Shown here one piece after another: positions 62,976-64,000 of a stretch of 64,000 nt of DNA. Both the position numbers and the translations under genes were made by a program. Within the stretch, counting starts at the first letter, position 1. The number at the start of each line of letters is the position of its first letter. Source of the stretch: Ruegeria atlantica (lineage in GTDB: Bacteria; Pseudomonadota; Alphaproteobacteria; Rhodobacterales; Rhodobacteraceae); contig WQBJ01000004.1 in NCBI GenBank assembly GCA_013032095.1, forward strand, positions 62,001-126,000. Direction: 5' to 3'. The notes beneath the pieces are model-generated. The model was not told where the DNA came from. It ran no database searches and was given only the letters and a program-made list of their open reading frames with translations.

Positions 62976-63527
62976 ATGACTGAGCGGAAAAAAATGCAGG
63001 CCGGGCAATGGTATTGTTGCCTGGCCCCGGAGTTGGAGGCGTTACGTGCTCAGGCACGGCGCGCGGTTCACGCCCATAATACCTGCCCGCCGGATGAACG
63101 TGGCGCGATGGCACCTGAACTGCGGGACCTTTTCGCCAGCGCAGGAAACGACTGCTTTATCGAGGCACCCTTCCATTGCGCCTATGGGATGAACGTTAGC
63201 TTGGGCAAGCGAGTATACTTCAACGCAGGCTGCGTGGTTCTTGATACTGCGCCCGTCCGTGTAGGAGACGACACAATGCTCGGCCCCCATGTTCAGATCT
63301 ATTGCGCCCAGCATGCCAAGGACCCCGCTGAACGCGCTCGGGGCCTTGAAATCGGGCTGCCAGTGACAATTGGCCAGAATGTCTGGATTGGCGGAGGTGC
63401 CATCCTGTTGCCCGGCATCACAATCGGCGACAACGCGACCGTCGGCGCGGGCGCCGTTGTAACGAAAGACGTCGCCGCGGGAGAAACGGTAATCGGAAAC
63501 CCTGCCCGACCGCTGGAACGGCCCTAG
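62976..63527 (+). CDS. Maltose O-acetyltransferase-like hexapeptide-repeat protein
   Basis: A 183-residue left-handed beta-helix acetyltransferase of the Maa/NodL type: an N-terminal basic helix region (MTERKKMQAGQWY), FHCAYGMNVSLGKRVYFNAGCVV, the catalytic His in YCAQHA, and hexapeptide repeats IGQNVWIGGGAILLPGITIGDNATVGAGAVVTKDV (shown here as family pattern, about 130-165). It acetylates sugars or related alcohols. The start at 62976 lies 9 nt after the SDR stop, so the two may be cotranscribed. It overlaps the convergent ABC-F gene by 4 nt. Confidence 0.9.
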   Translation: MTERKKMQAGQWYCCLAPELEALRAQARRAVHAHNTCPPDERGAMAPELRDLFASAGNDCFIEAPFHCAYGMNVSLGKRVYFNAGCVVLDTAPVRVGDDTMLGPHVQIYCAQHAKDPAERARGLEIGLPVTIGQNVWIGGGAILLPGITIGDNATVGAGAVVTKDVAAGETVIGNPARPLERP

Positions 63528-64000
63528 GCGCCCTCGGCCTTTTCTTCGAGCGTCAGCCATTCATCCTCAGCTGCGGCCAGTTTTTCCTGCCGCTCAACCA
63601 GCGCCTCAGTCGCCTTCTGGAACTTGACCGGCTCGCGGGTGAAGAGTTCGGGGTCGGACATGAGCTCTTCCAGCTTGCCGATTTCGGCTTCAAGCCGGGC
63701 GATTTCGGCTGGCAATTTTTCAAGCCGGTGTTTCTCCGAGAAAGACAGACCGGATTTGGGCTGGTTTTCTTGCTTCACCTTTGGCTTGGAGGGTTTTGTT
63801 TTCTCAACCTTCTTTTCAAAAATGTCCCCACGCTGAGCGATATAGTCAGACCACCCGCCCGCATAGACTGTGGCACGACCATTACCCTCCATCGCGATGG
63901 TCGTAGTGGCCACACGGTCCAGAAAGTCCCGGTCATGGCTGACCAGCAGAACGGTGCCGTCATAGTCATCCAGCAGTTCCTGCAACAGGTCCAGCGTTTC
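63524..64000 (-). CDS. ABC-F family ATPase (Uup-like), C-terminal part, 5' end outside the window
   Basis: The last ~158 residues of a two-domain ABC-F protein; the frame is open at the right edge. Visible are VLLVSHDRDFLDRVATTTIAMEGNG from the end of the second nucleotide-binding domain, then a Lys/Pro-rich linker and a coiled-coil tail (LEKLPAEIARLEAEIGKLEEL..., ending ALVERQEKLAAAEDEW) typical of Uup. Such proteins act on ribosomes or in DNA metabolism rather than as transporters. Confidence 0.88.
   Translation of the reverse strand, partial: ETLDLLQELLDDYDGTVLLVSHDRDFLDRVATTTIAMEGNGRATVYAGGWSDYIAQRGDIFEKKVEKTKPSKPKVKQENQPKSGLSFSEKHRLEKLPAEIARLEAEIGKLEELMSDPELFTREPVKFQKATEALVERQEKLAAAEDEWLTLEEKAEGA

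Overview
The window is chromosomal DNA of a marine alphaproteobacterium of the Roseobacter group (Rhodobacteraceae), closest in gene content and order to Ruegeria/Silicibacter-type genomes. This rests on protein families read directly from the sequence and on remembered gene order, not on a database search. Lineage-typical content includes a DddQ-like DMSP lyase (57822-58415), a carnitine-degradation cluster, the lptG-lptD-surA-pdxA-rsmA block, the surE-pcm-M23 block, prfA-prmC-DUF4167, tatABC and small Rhodobacteraceae-specific proteins. Coding density is high. I saw no rRNA, tRNA, CRISPR array, prophage or insertion sequence. Both ends cut genes: a cytochrome b561 on the left and an ABC-F ATPase on the right.

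Layout. 1-9.8 kb: b561 fragment, PqiA-like membrane protein, a membrane/coiled-coil protein, radA, cvpA, a small zinc-finger protein, purF, a PilP-like small protein, an SDR, a DUF815 ATPase and tatABC. 9.9-16.1 kb: a WYL regulator with a partner gene and a palindromic operator candidate, the surE-pcm-M23 operon, an orphan ABC ATPase and arsM. 16.1-25.9 kb: a SnoaL-SDR-AlkC-like operon with a LexA-type box at its promoter, prfC, a glycosyltransferase, a DEAD-box helicase, a DMT transporter, and a desaturase/DUF2061 pair divergent from an XRE regulator. 25.9-30.3 kb: carnitine catabolism (SDR, carnitine dehydrogenase-thioesterase fusion, BKACE and a divergent CdhR-like regulator). 30.3-43 kb: aldo/keto reductase, pepA-holC, the LPS-transport block, DUF4167, prmC-prfA. 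43-53 kb: two ureohydrolases and an M20 amidohydrolase, mazG, nucleoside hydrolase, GNAT, a small lipoprotein, a DUF2314/DUF2185 protein, eno, a DMT transporter and a Fur-family regulator. 53-64 kb: EEP nuclease-like protein, DMT transporter, selO, cupin, desaturase, DMSP lyase, anmK, tyrS, a Gly/Asn-rich secreted protein, an SDR with a TetR-like palindrome, an acetyltransferase and the ABC-F fragment.

The most unusual observation is at 33498-33605. Where lptF normally precedes lptG there is only a 35-residue reading frame with a good ribosome binding site, a TTG start and a GTGA overlap with lptG. It looks like an lptF gene whose body has been lost. Other points of note are a roughly 30-50 nt interspersed element present five times near gene ends, several well-placed operator candidates (LexA, LacI, FNR, TetR, GntR and WYL types), and an orphan immunity-like protein. 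No clearly new multi-gene defence or biosynthetic system is visible; most of the window is ordinary core genome.
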